A stretch of DNA of 64,000 nt. Source: Wenzhouxiangella limi (GTDB taxonomy: Bacteria; Pseudomonadota; Gammaproteobacteria; Xanthomonadales; Wenzhouxiangellaceae). The stretch spans positions 124,501-188,500 of the forward strand of contig NZ_JAAGSC010000023.1 in NCBI RefSeq assembly GCF_010499265.1, read 5' to 3'. The notes under the pieces are model-generated. The model made no database searches and was not told where the DNA came from. It saw only the letters and a program-made list of their open reading frames with translations. This document shows positions 46,217 to 55,236 of the stretch, one piece after another. The translations under genes were made by a program, and so were the position numbers. Every line of letters begins with the position of its first letter. Within the stretch, counting starts at the first letter, position 1.

Positions 46217-49200
46217 TCAGGGCTGCTCGAAGCGGTCGTAGAAGAGCGGGAGTTCAACCTGGGTCCAGGTCCTGAGGGAATCACTCCGGCCTGACTCATC
46301 CTCCAGCAAGGCCTCATTGATGATTAGCCCGGTTCGATCGGCATCCGTCTGGACGCTGAATTCGAGATTCTGAGAATCAACCGAAGAACCCCCGCCCAGC
46401 ACATCACCGCTGGCCGGCAGGGTGCCGGCACCATTGAAATACAGCAATTCCCCCAGCGAACCACCTGCAAACTGGGCCCCAACCGTCATTTCGTCCCAGT
46501 CCCCCAGGATGACGTTGCCATACACAAACCAGAAGTTTTCGCCGCCTTTCTCGATCCAGACCTGGAAGGACAATGGCTCGGCATTGGCTAACGGATCGAA
46601 CAAGGGCACCTGATCCCACTCGAACACGTAAAACTCGTTGGAGTCCAGCGGCACGATCGCCACTCGCAACGCACCGCTGTCGCAGACAATCATGTCTGTC
46701 CACATCGGTGCAATCAGAGCAGGCAGCTGCGGATTCGGCAAAGATTGATTGTTGGCGCTGACGGCCGACAGGCTTTCCCGCCCCGGTTCCAGGGCGCCGT
46801 TGACCGACCAGATCAACTCGCTGTAGGCACGACCCTGAAAGCGGAAATCCAGACCATTGATCAATACACCGCCTTCATCACACATGTTGTCCGGGACAGG
46901 AAAAGCATCAACACCGAAATCAGCCAGCGACTGGTAGGTCGACACCGGTGGATTATCGGTTGAGCCGAGAACCAATGCTCCCCCATCCATGCTGCCCGAC
47001 CATCTGACCGTTCTGCTGACCGCATCAAAGCTCATCCCGGCGCTCAGGCTGGTTTCATCCAGGGTGACGCCCTCAGGCAGCGGATCGGACAGACGGTAAT
47101 CGCCAGAGAAGAACGGCGCGATTCGGAAACCGTAGACCAGTTCATCACCCGGCCGTGCCGCTGCCCGATCGACGGTCTGCTCAAATTCCAGCGCCGTATC
47201 CGCCGATGCCGAAAAAGCAGCCAGCGGCATGGTGAAGCCGGGCACGCCCTCGGCCTGGTTCTCGAAAGCAAGACGCCCGAACTGCCAGGCGTCCTGATCG
47301 ACCCGCGAAAGATCGGCATCGATCTGCAGGCTGCGCTCCTGTCCCGGACCCAGCGTGAAGCTGCTGGGGCTGATCGCTACTTCACCGTCGCCCTGGTAGG
47401 AAACCGACCAATCTACCGATTGGCCAAGCGCACTGCGAACACTGCGTCGCCAGCTGCATTGCCGGCCGCATGCCGCATCCTGCAGGCTGGGGAGGTTGAG
47501 GGTTCGTGGGTCACCGCCAGTAGTCGGGTCGGCCGCTGCGAAGTCGACAACCGATTCATTCATCAACAGTCCGCTGCGCGCGGCACGCTCGACGTCGATT
47601 CGGCCGCTGCCGCCATCGAACGGGTTTGCCTCAGCCAGGGTTTCGGTGCGCACAGCATCAGGCAGCGCCGTGCCCATCAGGGCTGAGCGGATCTCGCTCG
47701 GGGTCCAGGTGGGATGGATCGCCCGCAGCAAGGCCGCCGCCCCGGCGACGTGCGGACTCGCCATGGAAGTCCCGCTATAGACGCCGTAGGTTTCCGGATT
47801 GCCACCGTCGGCGGCAACGGCGGCCAGAATCGCCACGCCAGGAGCCGTCATGTCGGGCTTGATTACGTCCACATTCAACGGGCCGCGCGAACTGAATCCG
47901 GCCAGCACATCGGCCGTGTCCGCATCCGCCGTGATGGTTGTACCCGCGATGGCCCCCTGATGATTGCTCCCGGTTGCCAACCACTGCCGCAAGGCCTGGC
48001 CGTCTTCGGCAGTGATATGAACGGCCGGCAGAACGTGCGCGTCGGCGACCAGCCCACTGCCGTCATCGACCAGGATGAGTCCGCCAGCACCGCCGGCTGC
48101 GACATTGTCCCCTTTCTGGACCCGCCCGATCTCCCCGCGGGTGCAGATCACGATTTCTCCATTCCAGGTCTCGGCAGGAAAGGCGTCCAGGCACTGGGCA
48201 TCACCGGCGTCGGCAGCATCGACAATGGGCGCGGGCCCGTAGCCGCTGGTCAGGCTGGCGCCGGTGATGTCACCAAGCGCATCATCGCCACCGCTGAAGT
48301 CCACCAGTCGATTGATATAGGCACGCGGATGGGATGCTGCAGCCACCGAAGCAGTCCAGACCGGCTCGGTATCGACACTCCGTGCCCCCGGCCCGGAGTT
48401 GCCAGCGGCGCGCACGGCCATGATGCCGGCATCCAGCACACCAAGATAAGCCTGCTGCTTGGCTCCCCGGAAAATATCTCCGCCGATACCAATCGACTCG
48501 TTGACCACATCCACGCCGTCTTTGATCGCCTGATCCAGCGCTGCGACCACATCGGAGGTTCTGCAGAGTTCAGCACAGACGTCATAGGCAATGAGGTTGG
48601 CCTGCGGAGCAACTCCCGAAATCGCCGAACTCAAGCTCACTGTCGGCGCCTGAACGGTCGCACTGCTCAATGGATTCCCGGCTACGGTGGCGGCGACGTG
48701 AGAGCCGTGACCCTGGTTATCTTCGGGTCCGTCGGACTCCTCTTCCCACGCGGCATCGGCGAAATCCCAGGCGCCGATCAGTTTGTCATTACAGGCATAG
48801 GATGCATCGTAATTGAGATTTTCCGGGTCGCACCAGCCAAGATAATTGCCGCTGCCAAGCGGATTGGTATGGGTGTACCCGTCTTCAGTCGTTGCGGCAA
48901 ACGATGGATGACCGAAATTGATCCCGGTATCGAGAATTCCGACGACGATACCCTCACCACGTTCACCGGCGGTGGCTGCAGAGATGCCTTCCCACAATTG
49001 ATCGGCCCCGATCCACTCTGGACCATAATCCGTGGTCAGCGGGAGCGCCCGGTCACGCTCGATATGGGCAACCTGTTCGAATCTGGCCAGTTCGGCGGCT
49101 TCAGCCGGGTTCAATCGAACCGTGACAGCGTTGATGGCCCACTGGTGTGCGCGCTCCGGGCGAATCGTGCGCCGAACTCGATTGGACAAGGCATCCAGGT

Positions 49201-49528
49201 GCGCTTGCTGCTGCCGGGCCAGCCAGTTCCGGTAGGCGCGCGCAGCATCGCTGTCGACATCCAGCCGCTGCCCGGTTCCGGGCGGCGGCGCCGTGGCACG
49301 AAGACCGGGAACACCGCCCCGGTAAGAGGCCACCGGCGCCTCGACAAAGCGCACGATGTAACGTTGCTCGCCGAGCGCCGTCGCCGGATTTTTGGCAGGC
49401 CCGGGCACGCCGACCACCTCTGCCGCAAGCACTGCGGGAACAGTCCCAAGGATAGCAATCACCATGAGCGCTCGGGCCATCGCCGGTAGATATGCAAACA
49501 ACCGAGGCTTGATTGACCGGTTCATCAT
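46217..49528 (-). CDS. secreted S8 (subtilisin-like) peptidase with PA insert and C-terminal FxDRFE tail
   Basis: 1103 aa from ATG 49528, GGGAGG five bases upstream; the longer frame uses TTG. Signal peptide ~1-36 (ending AVLA-AEVV), inhibitor I9-like propeptide (RYIVRFVEAPVAS ... ERDRAL), then the catalytic domain: Asp in VVGILDTGINFGHPSF, His in NQGHGSHVAATVAG, Ser in YSGTSMASPHVAGAAALL, with a PA domain inserted between His and Ser (GEIVICTRGEIGRVQKGDN). A fibronectin-like domain and a large beta C-terminal region follow. The protein ends LFYDRFEQP, like the protease at 15410-19024. Confidence 0.9.
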   Translation of the reverse strand: MMNRSIKPRLFAYLPAMARALMVIAILGTVPAVLAAEVVGVPGPAKNPATALGEQRYIVRFVEAPVASYRGGVPGLRATAPPPGTGQRLDVDSDAARAYRNWLARQQQAHLDALSNRVRRTIRPERAHQWAINAVTVRLNPAEAAELARFEQVAHIERDRALPLTTDYGPEWIGADQLWEGISAATAGERGEGIVVGILDTGINFGHPSFAATTEDGYTHTNPLGSGNYLGWCDPENLNYDASYACNDKLIGAWDFADAAWEEESDGPEDNQGHGSHVAATVAGNPLSSATVQAPTVSLSSAISGVAPQANLIAYDVCAELCRTSDVVAALDQAIKDGVDVVNESIGIGGDIFRGAKQQAYLGVLDAGIMAVRAAGNSGPGARSVDTEPVWTASVAAASHPRAYINRLVDFSGGDDALGDITGASLTSGYGPAPIVDAADAGDAQCLDAFPAETWNGEIVICTRGEIGRVQKGDNVAAGGAGGLILVDDGSGLVADAHVLPAVHITAEDGQALRQWLATGSNHQGAIAGTTITADADTADVLAGFSSRGPLNVDVIKPDMTAPGVAILAAVAADGGNPETYGVYSGTSMASPHVAGAAALLRAIHPTWTPSEIRSALMGTALPDAVRTETLAEANPFDGGSGRIDVERAARSGLLMNESVVDFAAADPTTGGDPRTLNLPSLQDAACGRQCSWRRSVRSALGQSVDWSVSYQGDGEVAISPSSFTLGPGQERSLQIDADLSRVDQDAWQFGRLAFENQAEGVPGFTMPLAAFSASADTALEFEQTVDRAAARPGDELVYGFRIAPFFSGDYRLSDPLPEGVTLDETSLSAGMSFDAVSRTVRWSGSMDGGALVLGSTDNPPVSTYQSLADFGVDAFPVPDNMCDEGGVLINGLDFRFQGRAYSELIWSVNGALEPGRESLSAVSANNQSLPNPQLPALIAPMWTDMIVCDSGALRVAIVPLDSNEFYVFEWDQVPLFDPLANAEPLSFQVWIEKGGENFWFVYGNVILGDWDEMTVGAQFAGGSLGELLYFNGAGTLPASGDVLGGGSSVDSQNLEFSVQTDADRTGLIINEALLEDESGRSDSLRTWTQVELPLFYDRFEQP

Positions 49529-49686
49529 GTTGCCTCCCCTCTTTGACAAGGGTTACTTGGATGATCCTGAGGGTAACGCAGGCGAGTGCCCGGTTGAGCC
49601 AAATCAGGGCATTTCCATCCAGTCTGGCCGTGTCGGATGCGCCTGCAGATAACCCCGCTTGGAACCTCGCGAGGCCTCAGGGCTAG

Positions 49687-50724
49687 TTACTGGAAGCGAT
49701 CAGAGAAAATCAAGTCGAGAAATTCACTGCGAATAGGCCAGCCAATATCAGAGAACAGGGCCGGTGTCAGGTCAACCTGGTCGAAAAGGCCGGATGTCAG
49801 GGACGGCTCCATTAGCAGTGACGGTTCTGCTGTCGGAGACCAGTGAGAAATTGATGAGCCGGGCTCTATCGGATCCGGCGCATGCATCCGGAGTTGACCT
49901 TGTGAAAATGCCTCCGGCGCGGTTACTCGGTTTGATTCTGCTGCAACATCGGCACCCGTCCAGACGACAGTGGGATCATTCAGCGCCGACACCTGGCGTT
50001 CAGTGTCGGTCATATCCGACCATGATGAGTCGGTCTCGGTATCAAAAAGAAACCGCATATACGCATCTTCCAGCGGATCCTCGTTGTCCGGCTGGAACAA
50101 TGCCCCGGTCTCGAGATTTACTAAGGTGGCAAATCCGAGCCCGTGAGCGAATTCGTGCAGTACCACCGGAAACAAAGGGATTGTTCCGGCCGGGCGTGAC
50201 GCCTCTGGATCCAGTCCGTAATACCAGCTTGCGCCCCGCAGACATGTCTCATCCCCTTCATCCAGGCGCAAGTTGTAAAAAGTCCCGATATGCTGTCGAT
50301 CTGCTGCCAGCAAACCCCCAGATGCGACAGCCAGGGCCTCCGCCTGGGCGGCCGAATACCAGACGCCTGCTGCCGGCGCGTTAGCGAAATCTTTATAGAC
50401 AAAATTAGACCGCGCTGAGCCCAATACCCCTCGGTCTTCTTCGCAGTCCAATGCAATGAACTCTGCCCCGACACGAATCTCGACGCTCGGATCCAAATCA
50501 AGGAATTCCGCCCAACGATCGGCGGCAGCCTGAAGCACATTCAGTCGTTGCTGGCCAAGCGTGGTCCCGTTGTTGCCGTCAATGGGTTCTCTTTCAGCAG
50601 GATCGTTCAGGCCAACATCAGGATCGTCCAGCACAACAATTTTGAAACCCGCCTCGATTTCGCTGACAAAACACATCCCGGCAACTATCAGGGCCGCACC
50701 AACTGTCATAACACTTGCTCTCAT
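49687..50724 (-). CDS. secreted HExxH metalloprotease with FxDRFQ tail
   Basis: 345 aa. Signal peptide (MTVGAALIVAGMCFVSEIEA), then a metzincin-like zinc site VVLHEFAHGLGFATLV (HExxHxxGF) near residue 190. Toward the C-terminus SSISHWSPTAEPSLLMEPSL and LTPALFSDIGWPI complete a pattern typical of matrixin/leishmanolysin-like secreted proteases of marine and soil gammaproteobacteria. The very end, LDLIFSDRFQ, repeats the tail of the two subtilisins. It starts within the stop of the preceding gene (ATGA) and lies 158 bp from the subtilisin gene. Composition is somewhat less GC-rich than its neighbours. Confidence 0.82.
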   Translation of the reverse strand: MRASVMTVGAALIVAGMCFVSEIEAGFKIVVLDDPDVGLNDPAEREPIDGNNGTTLGQQRLNVLQAAADRWAEFLDLDPSVEIRVGAEFIALDCEEDRGVLGSARSNFVYKDFANAPAAGVWYSAAQAEALAVASGGLLAADRQHIGTFYNLRLDEGDETCLRGASWYYGLDPEASRPAGTIPLFPVVLHEFAHGLGFATLVNLETGALFQPDNEDPLEDAYMRFLFDTETDSSWSDMTDTERQVSALNDPTVVWTGADVAAESNRVTAPEAFSQGQLRMHAPDPIEPGSSISHWSPTAEPSLLMEPSLTSGLFDQVDLTPALFSDIGWPIRSEFLDLIFSDRFQ

Positions 50725-51143
50725 GGCTGGTCCTCCGCTGCGACCGGACGAACTCCCAGGTGGTCGACAAAACTCACCAACTCCCGAATAGTCTCCACGC
50801 AGCGCATCTCCAGCGCTCCGGACTGGTCAACCCGCGCAGTTTGGAGATGACCAAAGCGGCCCTGCAGATCAACATAAACTGTGCCGTCAGGCAGAGTAAC
50901 TGCCTGCAGGCCGGCTGCGGAACGACTCAAGGTGCGTTCAAGGCGCTCGCTGGGCAAGCGTCGCGGGTCCGGAGCTTGGTAGCCCGTGATTTCGCCAGTT
51001 TTGGGATCGATATGCACCGTCATGCCGCTACGGGATTGGATGGATGTTTCTGTGTCTGGCGGGGCGGTAGAAACCGAGGACTCATCTTCAGCAAGCGCCA
51101 TAGCGGTAACAAGCACAACACCAAAAAGTGCAAAACGGATCAT
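50721..51143 (-). CDS. small secreted protein coupled to the metalloprotease
   Basis: 140 aa, function unknown. Signal peptide (MIRFALFGVVLVTAMALA). The mature chain has MTVHIDPKTGEITGYQAPDP and LPDGTVYVDLQGRFGHLQTA, and one cysteine (RCVETIRE). Proteins carrying an IDPxTGE motif with a GTxxVDLxGRF segment commonly sit beside secreted proteases with HExxH sites in related bacteria (from memory, not checked). The four-base overlap with the protease suggests they act together, for example as inhibitor, chaperone or surface partner (inference). Confidence 0.6.
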   Translation of the reverse strand: MIRFALFGVVLVTAMALAEDESSVSTAPPDTETSIQSRSGMTVHIDPKTGEITGYQAPDPRRLPSERLERTLSRSAAGLQAVTLPDGTVYVDLQGRFGHLQTARVDQSGALEMRCVETIRELVSFVDHLGVRPVAAEDQP

Positions 51144-51207
51144 GATTTAAACCTTTGATGCAAAAACAAAAGATAATGGCGACTGTTGGGACTGTCAGAG
51201 GCTGCGC

Positions 51208-51993
51208 TCAAGTCCGCAACCCCACCCCCTTGGTCAACAAACGCATGCAGAAGGCGAACAAGACCACGCCAAACCCCAGGATCATCGCGTAGGCCACCCA
51301 CAGCGGGACGTCGGTCACGCCCAGCAGGCCGTAGCGGAAAGCGTTGACCATGTAGACGATGGGGTTGATCAGCGCGACCTGCTGGGCGATTCCGGGTAGC
51401 AGGCTGACCGAGAAGAACACCCCGCCCAGGTAGGTCATGGGCTGGAGGACGAAGGTCGGGATGATCGATATGTCGTCGAACTTCTGGGCGTAAATCGCGT
51501 TGATAAACCCGCCCAGCGCGAACACGATGGAGGTCATCAGCAAAATCGTGACGGTCACGAACAGGTTGTGCATATGGAAGCCGGAAAAGGCCCCGGCGAC
51601 CAGCCAGACCAAGACGCCGACGGTCATTGCCCGGAACACCGCCCCGGAGACGTAGCCGGCCAGGATGATCCACGGCGGCAGCGGCGAGACCAGCAGTTCC
51701 TCGACGTGCTTGCCGAACTTGGCGCCAAAGAATGAACTGGTGATATTGCCGTAGGAATTGGTGATCACGGTCAGCATGATCAGCCCCGGGACGATGAAGT
51801 CCATGTAGGGCATGCCTTCCATCTCGCCGACCCGGCGGCCGATGATGGCGCCGAAGATGACGAAGTACAGGCTCATGGTGATCACCGGCGGCAGCAGGGT
51901 CTGGGCCCAGATCCGGATGATCCGGGTGACCTCCTTGATCAGAATGGTCTGGTAGCCGATCCAGTACGAGCGCGCCGAGACTTTTTCGGTCAT
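51208..51993 (-). CDS. ABC-2 type transporter permease, YadH-like
   Basis: 261 aa, six predicted helices. RIWAQTLLPPVITMSLYFVIFG, FIVPGLIMLTVITNSYGN, and LVSPLPPWIILAGYVSGAVFRA are YadH hallmarks, as is TYLGGVFFSVSLLPGIAQQVALINP. It is an inner-membrane exporter of unknown substrate, coupled (ATGA) to the ATPase upstream. Confidence 0.92.
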   Translation of the reverse strand: MTEKVSARSYWIGYQTILIKEVTRIIRIWAQTLLPPVITMSLYFVIFGAIIGRRVGEMEGMPYMDFIVPGLIMLTVITNSYGNITSSFFGAKFGKHVEELLVSPLPPWIILAGYVSGAVFRAMTVGVLVWLVAGAFSGFHMHNLFVTVTILLMTSIVFALGGFINAIYAQKFDDISIIPTFVLQPMTYLGGVFFSVSLLPGIAQQVALINPIVYMVNAFRYGLLGVTDVPLWVAYAMILGFGVVLFAFCMRLLTKGVGLRT

Positions 51994-52949
51994 GCGGCAC
52001 CCTCCGTGGCCGGGTCATCGACGCCGGTTGGCGTTTCTCCCTCCGGATGAATCAGGCGGACGAACAACTCCTCAAGCCGGTTGACCTTGTTGCGCATGGA
52101 CTTGACCTCCATCCCCTCGATTTCGAGCGCCTTGAACAGCCGGTTGAGGCTGCGCGACTTCGGGATGCTGGCCTCGAGCGTGGTCGGATCGCGCAGCACG
52201 ATGTCCATACCGTCGACCTGCGGTGGACGCTCGATCGGCTCGCGCAGATCAAGCACGAAGGTCTCGACGTCGAGCTTGCCCAGCAGGGTCTTGACGGTGG
52301 TGTTCTCGACGATATCGCCATGGTCGATGATGGCGATGTTGCGGCACAGGCTTTCGGCTTCTTCCAGGTAGTGGGTGGTCAGGATCACGGTGGTGCCGGC
52401 TTCGTTGATCTCGCGGATGAAGCGCCACATCGAGCGTCGGATTTCAATGTCAACGCCGGCGGTGGGCTCGTCAAGAATCAGCAGGCGGGGTTCGTGGACC
52501 ATGGCCCGGGCGATCATCAACCGTCTTTTCATGCCGCCGGAGAGCTGGCGCGAGGGCCCGAAGGCCTTGTCCCACAGGCTGAGTTGGTTGAGGTAGCGTT
52601 CGGCGCGCTCCTTGGCGACCTTGCGCGGCACGCCGTAATACCCGCCCTGGTTGACGACGATATCGAAAGGCTTCTCGAACTGGTTGAAGTTGATTTCCTG
52701 CGGCACCAGGCCGATCTCGGCCATGGCGCGCGAGCGGTTGTTCTGCACGCTGATGCCGAATACCCGGGTCTCGCCGGCGGTGGCGTTGACCAGCGAAGAG
52801 ACGATCCCGATGAGGGTCGACTTGCCGGCACCGTTTGGACCCAGCAGGGCGAAGAAATCGCCTTCGACAACGTTGAGATCAATGCCTTTCAGGGCCTCGA
52901 CGCCGTTGCCGTAGGTTTTTTTGAGTTGGCAGACTTCCAGCGCATTCAT
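51990..52949 (-). CDS. ABC transporter ATP-binding protein, YadG-like
   Basis: 319 aa from ATG 52949 (MNALEVCQLKKTYGNG); the longer frame runs through the promoter region. Walker A LLGPNGAGKST, Q-loop VPQEINFNQFE, signature QLSGGMKRRL, Walker B LLILDEPTAGVD, H-loop TTHYLEEAE. The C-terminal extension is the YadG-type regulatory part. It powers the adjacent YadH-like permease. Confidence 0.94.
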   Translation of the reverse strand: MNALEVCQLKKTYGNGVEALKGIDLNVVEGDFFALLGPNGAGKSTLIGIVSSLVNATAGETRVFGISVQNNRSRAMAEIGLVPQEINFNQFEKPFDIVVNQGGYYGVPRKVAKERAERYLNQLSLWDKAFGPSRQLSGGMKRRLMIARAMVHEPRLLILDEPTAGVDIEIRRSMWRFIREINEAGTTVILTTHYLEEAESLCRNIAIIDHGDIVENTTVKTLLGKLDVETFVLDLREPIERPPQVDGMDIVLRDPTTLEASIPKSRSLNRLFKALEIEGMEVKSMRNKVNRLEELFVRLIHPEGETPTGVDDPATEGAA

Positions 52950-53035
52950 GACAGATGGCACATTTTTCTGTAACGCAGGTGCTTTAGGGTAAGCTGCCCA
53001 GTGTATCGCCCTCACCGCAAGGACACCGTAACAAC

Positions 53036-54499
53036 GTGCGTATCGGCTATCCGTTTTTACTGCTGAGTCTTGTGCTGGCACCGGCGCTGGCCGCGGCCCA
53101 GGATCGGTATGCCGATCTGGAAGCCTGTGAACTGTCGGCAGCCGGCGGACGCATCACCGCCAGCGCGCGCTGCGGCACCCTCACCGTCGCCGAAAACCCG
53201 GCCGCGCCGGAAGGTCGCCAGCTTGAACTGGCCTATGCCGTGGTACCCGCACGGGCCAACCGCGCGACGCCCGATCCGGTGCTGTTTCTGGCCGGCGGGC
53301 CGGGACAATCGGCTCGCGACATCCTGCCGATCATGCGCCACGCGCTGCGCGAGATCAACGCGCAGCGTGACCTGATCTTTCTCGACCAGCGCGGCACGGG
53401 GGGGTCGAATGCGCTGGAATGCGAGATGGAAGAGCAAGACGAAGCCTGGCTTGACGCCAACTACGACCAGATGGCCGAGCAGCTGGACCGATGCCGCGCC
53501 GGCTGGGACGCCGACCTGCGTTTCTACACGACCTCGGATGCCGCTCGCGATCTCGAGTCGCTGCGCGCCCATTACGGCTTCGAACAAGTCAACCTGATCG
53601 GCGGATCCTACGGGACCCGGCTGGCCCAGGTTTATCTGCGGGCCTACCCCGACCGGGTACGCAGCGTCATTCTCGACGGCGTGGTACCGACCCGCCTGCA
53701 CCTGGGTGCCGAGCACGGCCTGATGCTCGACCGCGCGCTGGGCAAGCTGTTTGCCGCCTGCACCGGCGAACCACAATGTCGTGACACCTTTCCCGAGCTG
53801 GACGATGCCTTTGCCGATCTCAAGGCGCGGTTTCCGGACACCGACGACGGCCCGGACATCCTGGTCACCCATCCCAGGCGCGGGCAGGCGATCGATCTGC
53901 AGTTCACCCGCGCCACCCTGGCCGCGGCACTGCGCTTTCTCGCCTACAGCCCCCAAACCCAGATGATGATTCCCTACCTGGTCCACGAAGCGGCGGCCAC
54001 CGGCGATCCGACCCGGCTGGCGAGCCAGGCGCTGATCGTGACCGACCAGATGGCCGACATGATCGCCATCGGCCTGAATTTCGCCGTCGGCTGCAGCGAG
54101 GACTGGCCCGGCTGGCCCGACGTGCCCGGCCAGGAGGACACCCTGCTGGGCAACTCCATGAAAGAGGTCTACGACCAGGTCTGCGCCGACTGGCCGCGCG
54201 GCGAGCTGCCGCCCGACTTCCATCAACCCTTCGACGCCGACGCCCCCGTGCTGATCCTGTCCGGCGAGCTCGACCCGGTCACCCCGCCGGCCTACGGCGA
54301 CGAGGCCGAGGCGCAGTTTTCCAAAAGTCTGCATCTGGTTGCGCGCGGGCGCGGTCATATCGTCATCACCCAGGACTGCGTCGGCCAGATCGCCAGCCGC
54401 TTCATCGCCGATGCCGATTTCGACGCGCTCGACACCGACTGCCTGGACCGGCTGGGGCCGGAGCCGTTTTTCATCGACCTGCTGGGGCCGGCGCCATGA
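53036..54499 (+). CDS. secreted S33-family peptidase (tripeptidyl aminopeptidase-like alpha/beta hydrolase)
   Basis: 487 aa from GTG 53036. Signal peptide PFLLLSLVLAPALAAA. Oxyanion region FLAGGPGQSA, FLDQRGTGGSNALEC, nucleophile NLIGGSYGTRLAQVY, Asp in LILSGELDPVTPP, His in ARGRGHIVI near the C-terminus; TAP-like C-terminal domain. It would release N-terminal residues (often proline) from peptides in the periplasm. Four cysteines. Overlaps the ABC ATPase gene by four bases, so the peptidase and exporter are co-expressed. Confidence 0.88.
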   Translation: MRIGYPFLLLSLVLAPALAAAQDRYADLEACELSAAGGRITASARCGTLTVAENPAAPEGRQLELAYAVVPARANRATPDPVLFLAGGPGQSARDILPIMRHALREINAQRDLIFLDQRGTGGSNALECEMEEQDEAWLDANYDQMAEQLDRCRAGWDADLRFYTTSDAARDLESLRAHYGFEQVNLIGGSYGTRLAQVYLRAYPDRVRSVILDGVVPTRLHLGAEHGLMLDRALGKLFAACTGEPQCRDTFPELDDAFADLKARFPDTDDGPDILVTHPRRGQAIDLQFTRATLAAALRFLAYSPQTQMMIPYLVHEAAATGDPTRLASQALIVTDQMADMIAIGLNFAVGCSEDWPGWPDVPGQEDTLLGNSMKEVYDQVCADWPRGELPPDFHQPFDADAPVLILSGELDPVTPPAYGDEAEAQFSKSLHLVARGRGHIVITQDCVGQIASRFIADADFDALDTDCLDRLGPEPFFIDLLGPAP

Positions 54500-55236
54500 T
54501 CGAAGTCCAGCGACTGCGCAAGACCTTCAACAAGGGCAAGGTGGTGGCCGTCGACGAGGTCAGCTTCAGCGCCCGCGACGGCCAGATCACCGGGCTGCTG
54601 GGGCCGAACGGCGCCGGCAAGACCACCACCCTGCGCATGCTCTACACCTTGCTCAGCCCGGATTCCGGTCAGATGCGCATCGACGGCATCGATCCGGCCG
54701 CTGAGCCGCTCAAGGTCAAGCAGGCGCTGGGCGTGGTCCCGGACTCGCGCGGCCTGTACGACCGCCTGAGCGCGCGCGAGAACATCCGCTACTACGGCCG
54801 CCTGCAGGGCCTGGCCAAGGCGGATATCGCCGAACGCATCGAACGCCTGGCCGACGTGCTCGACATGCACGAGTTCATCGACCGCAAGACCAACGGCTTT
54901 TCCCAGGGTCAGCGCGTCAAGGTGGCGATTGCCCGCGCCCTGATCCACGAACCGCGCACCGTGTTGCTCGACGAACCGACCAACGGACTGGACGTGATGA
55001 CCACGCGCGCCCTGCGCGGGTTTTTGCAGCAGCTCAAGGCCGAAGGCCGCTGCGTGGTCCTGTCAACCCACATCATGCAGGAGGTGGCCGCGCTGTGCGA
55101 CCGCATCGTCATCATCGCCAAGGGGCGGGTCATGGCCGAGGGCACGGCCGATGAGCTGCTGCGTAGATCGGGCCGCGACAATCTCGAGGATGCCTTCGTG
55201 CAGCTGATCGGATCGGACGAGGGCCTGCTGGCATGA
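54496..55236 (+). CDS. ABC transporter ATP-binding protein, NatA-like
   Basis: 246 aa. Walker A LLGPNGAGKTTTLRML, signature FSQGQRVKVAIARAL (SQGQ in place of SGGQ), Walker B VLLDEPTNGLDV, H-loop STHIMQEVAAL. The family includes NatA, which with NatB extrudes Na+; drug or lipid export is equally possible. Overlaps both neighbours by ATGA. Confidence 0.92.
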   Translation: MIEVQRLRKTFNKGKVVAVDEVSFSARDGQITGLLGPNGAGKTTTLRMLYTLLSPDSGQMRIDGIDPAAEPLKVKQALGVVPDSRGLYDRLSARENIRYYGRLQGLAKADIAERIERLADVLDMHEFIDRKTNGFSQGQRVKVAIARALIHEPRTVLLDEPTNGLDVMTTRALRGFLQQLKAEGRCVVLSTHIMQEVAALCDRIVIIAKGRVMAEGTADELLRRSGRDNLEDAFVQLIGSDEGLLA

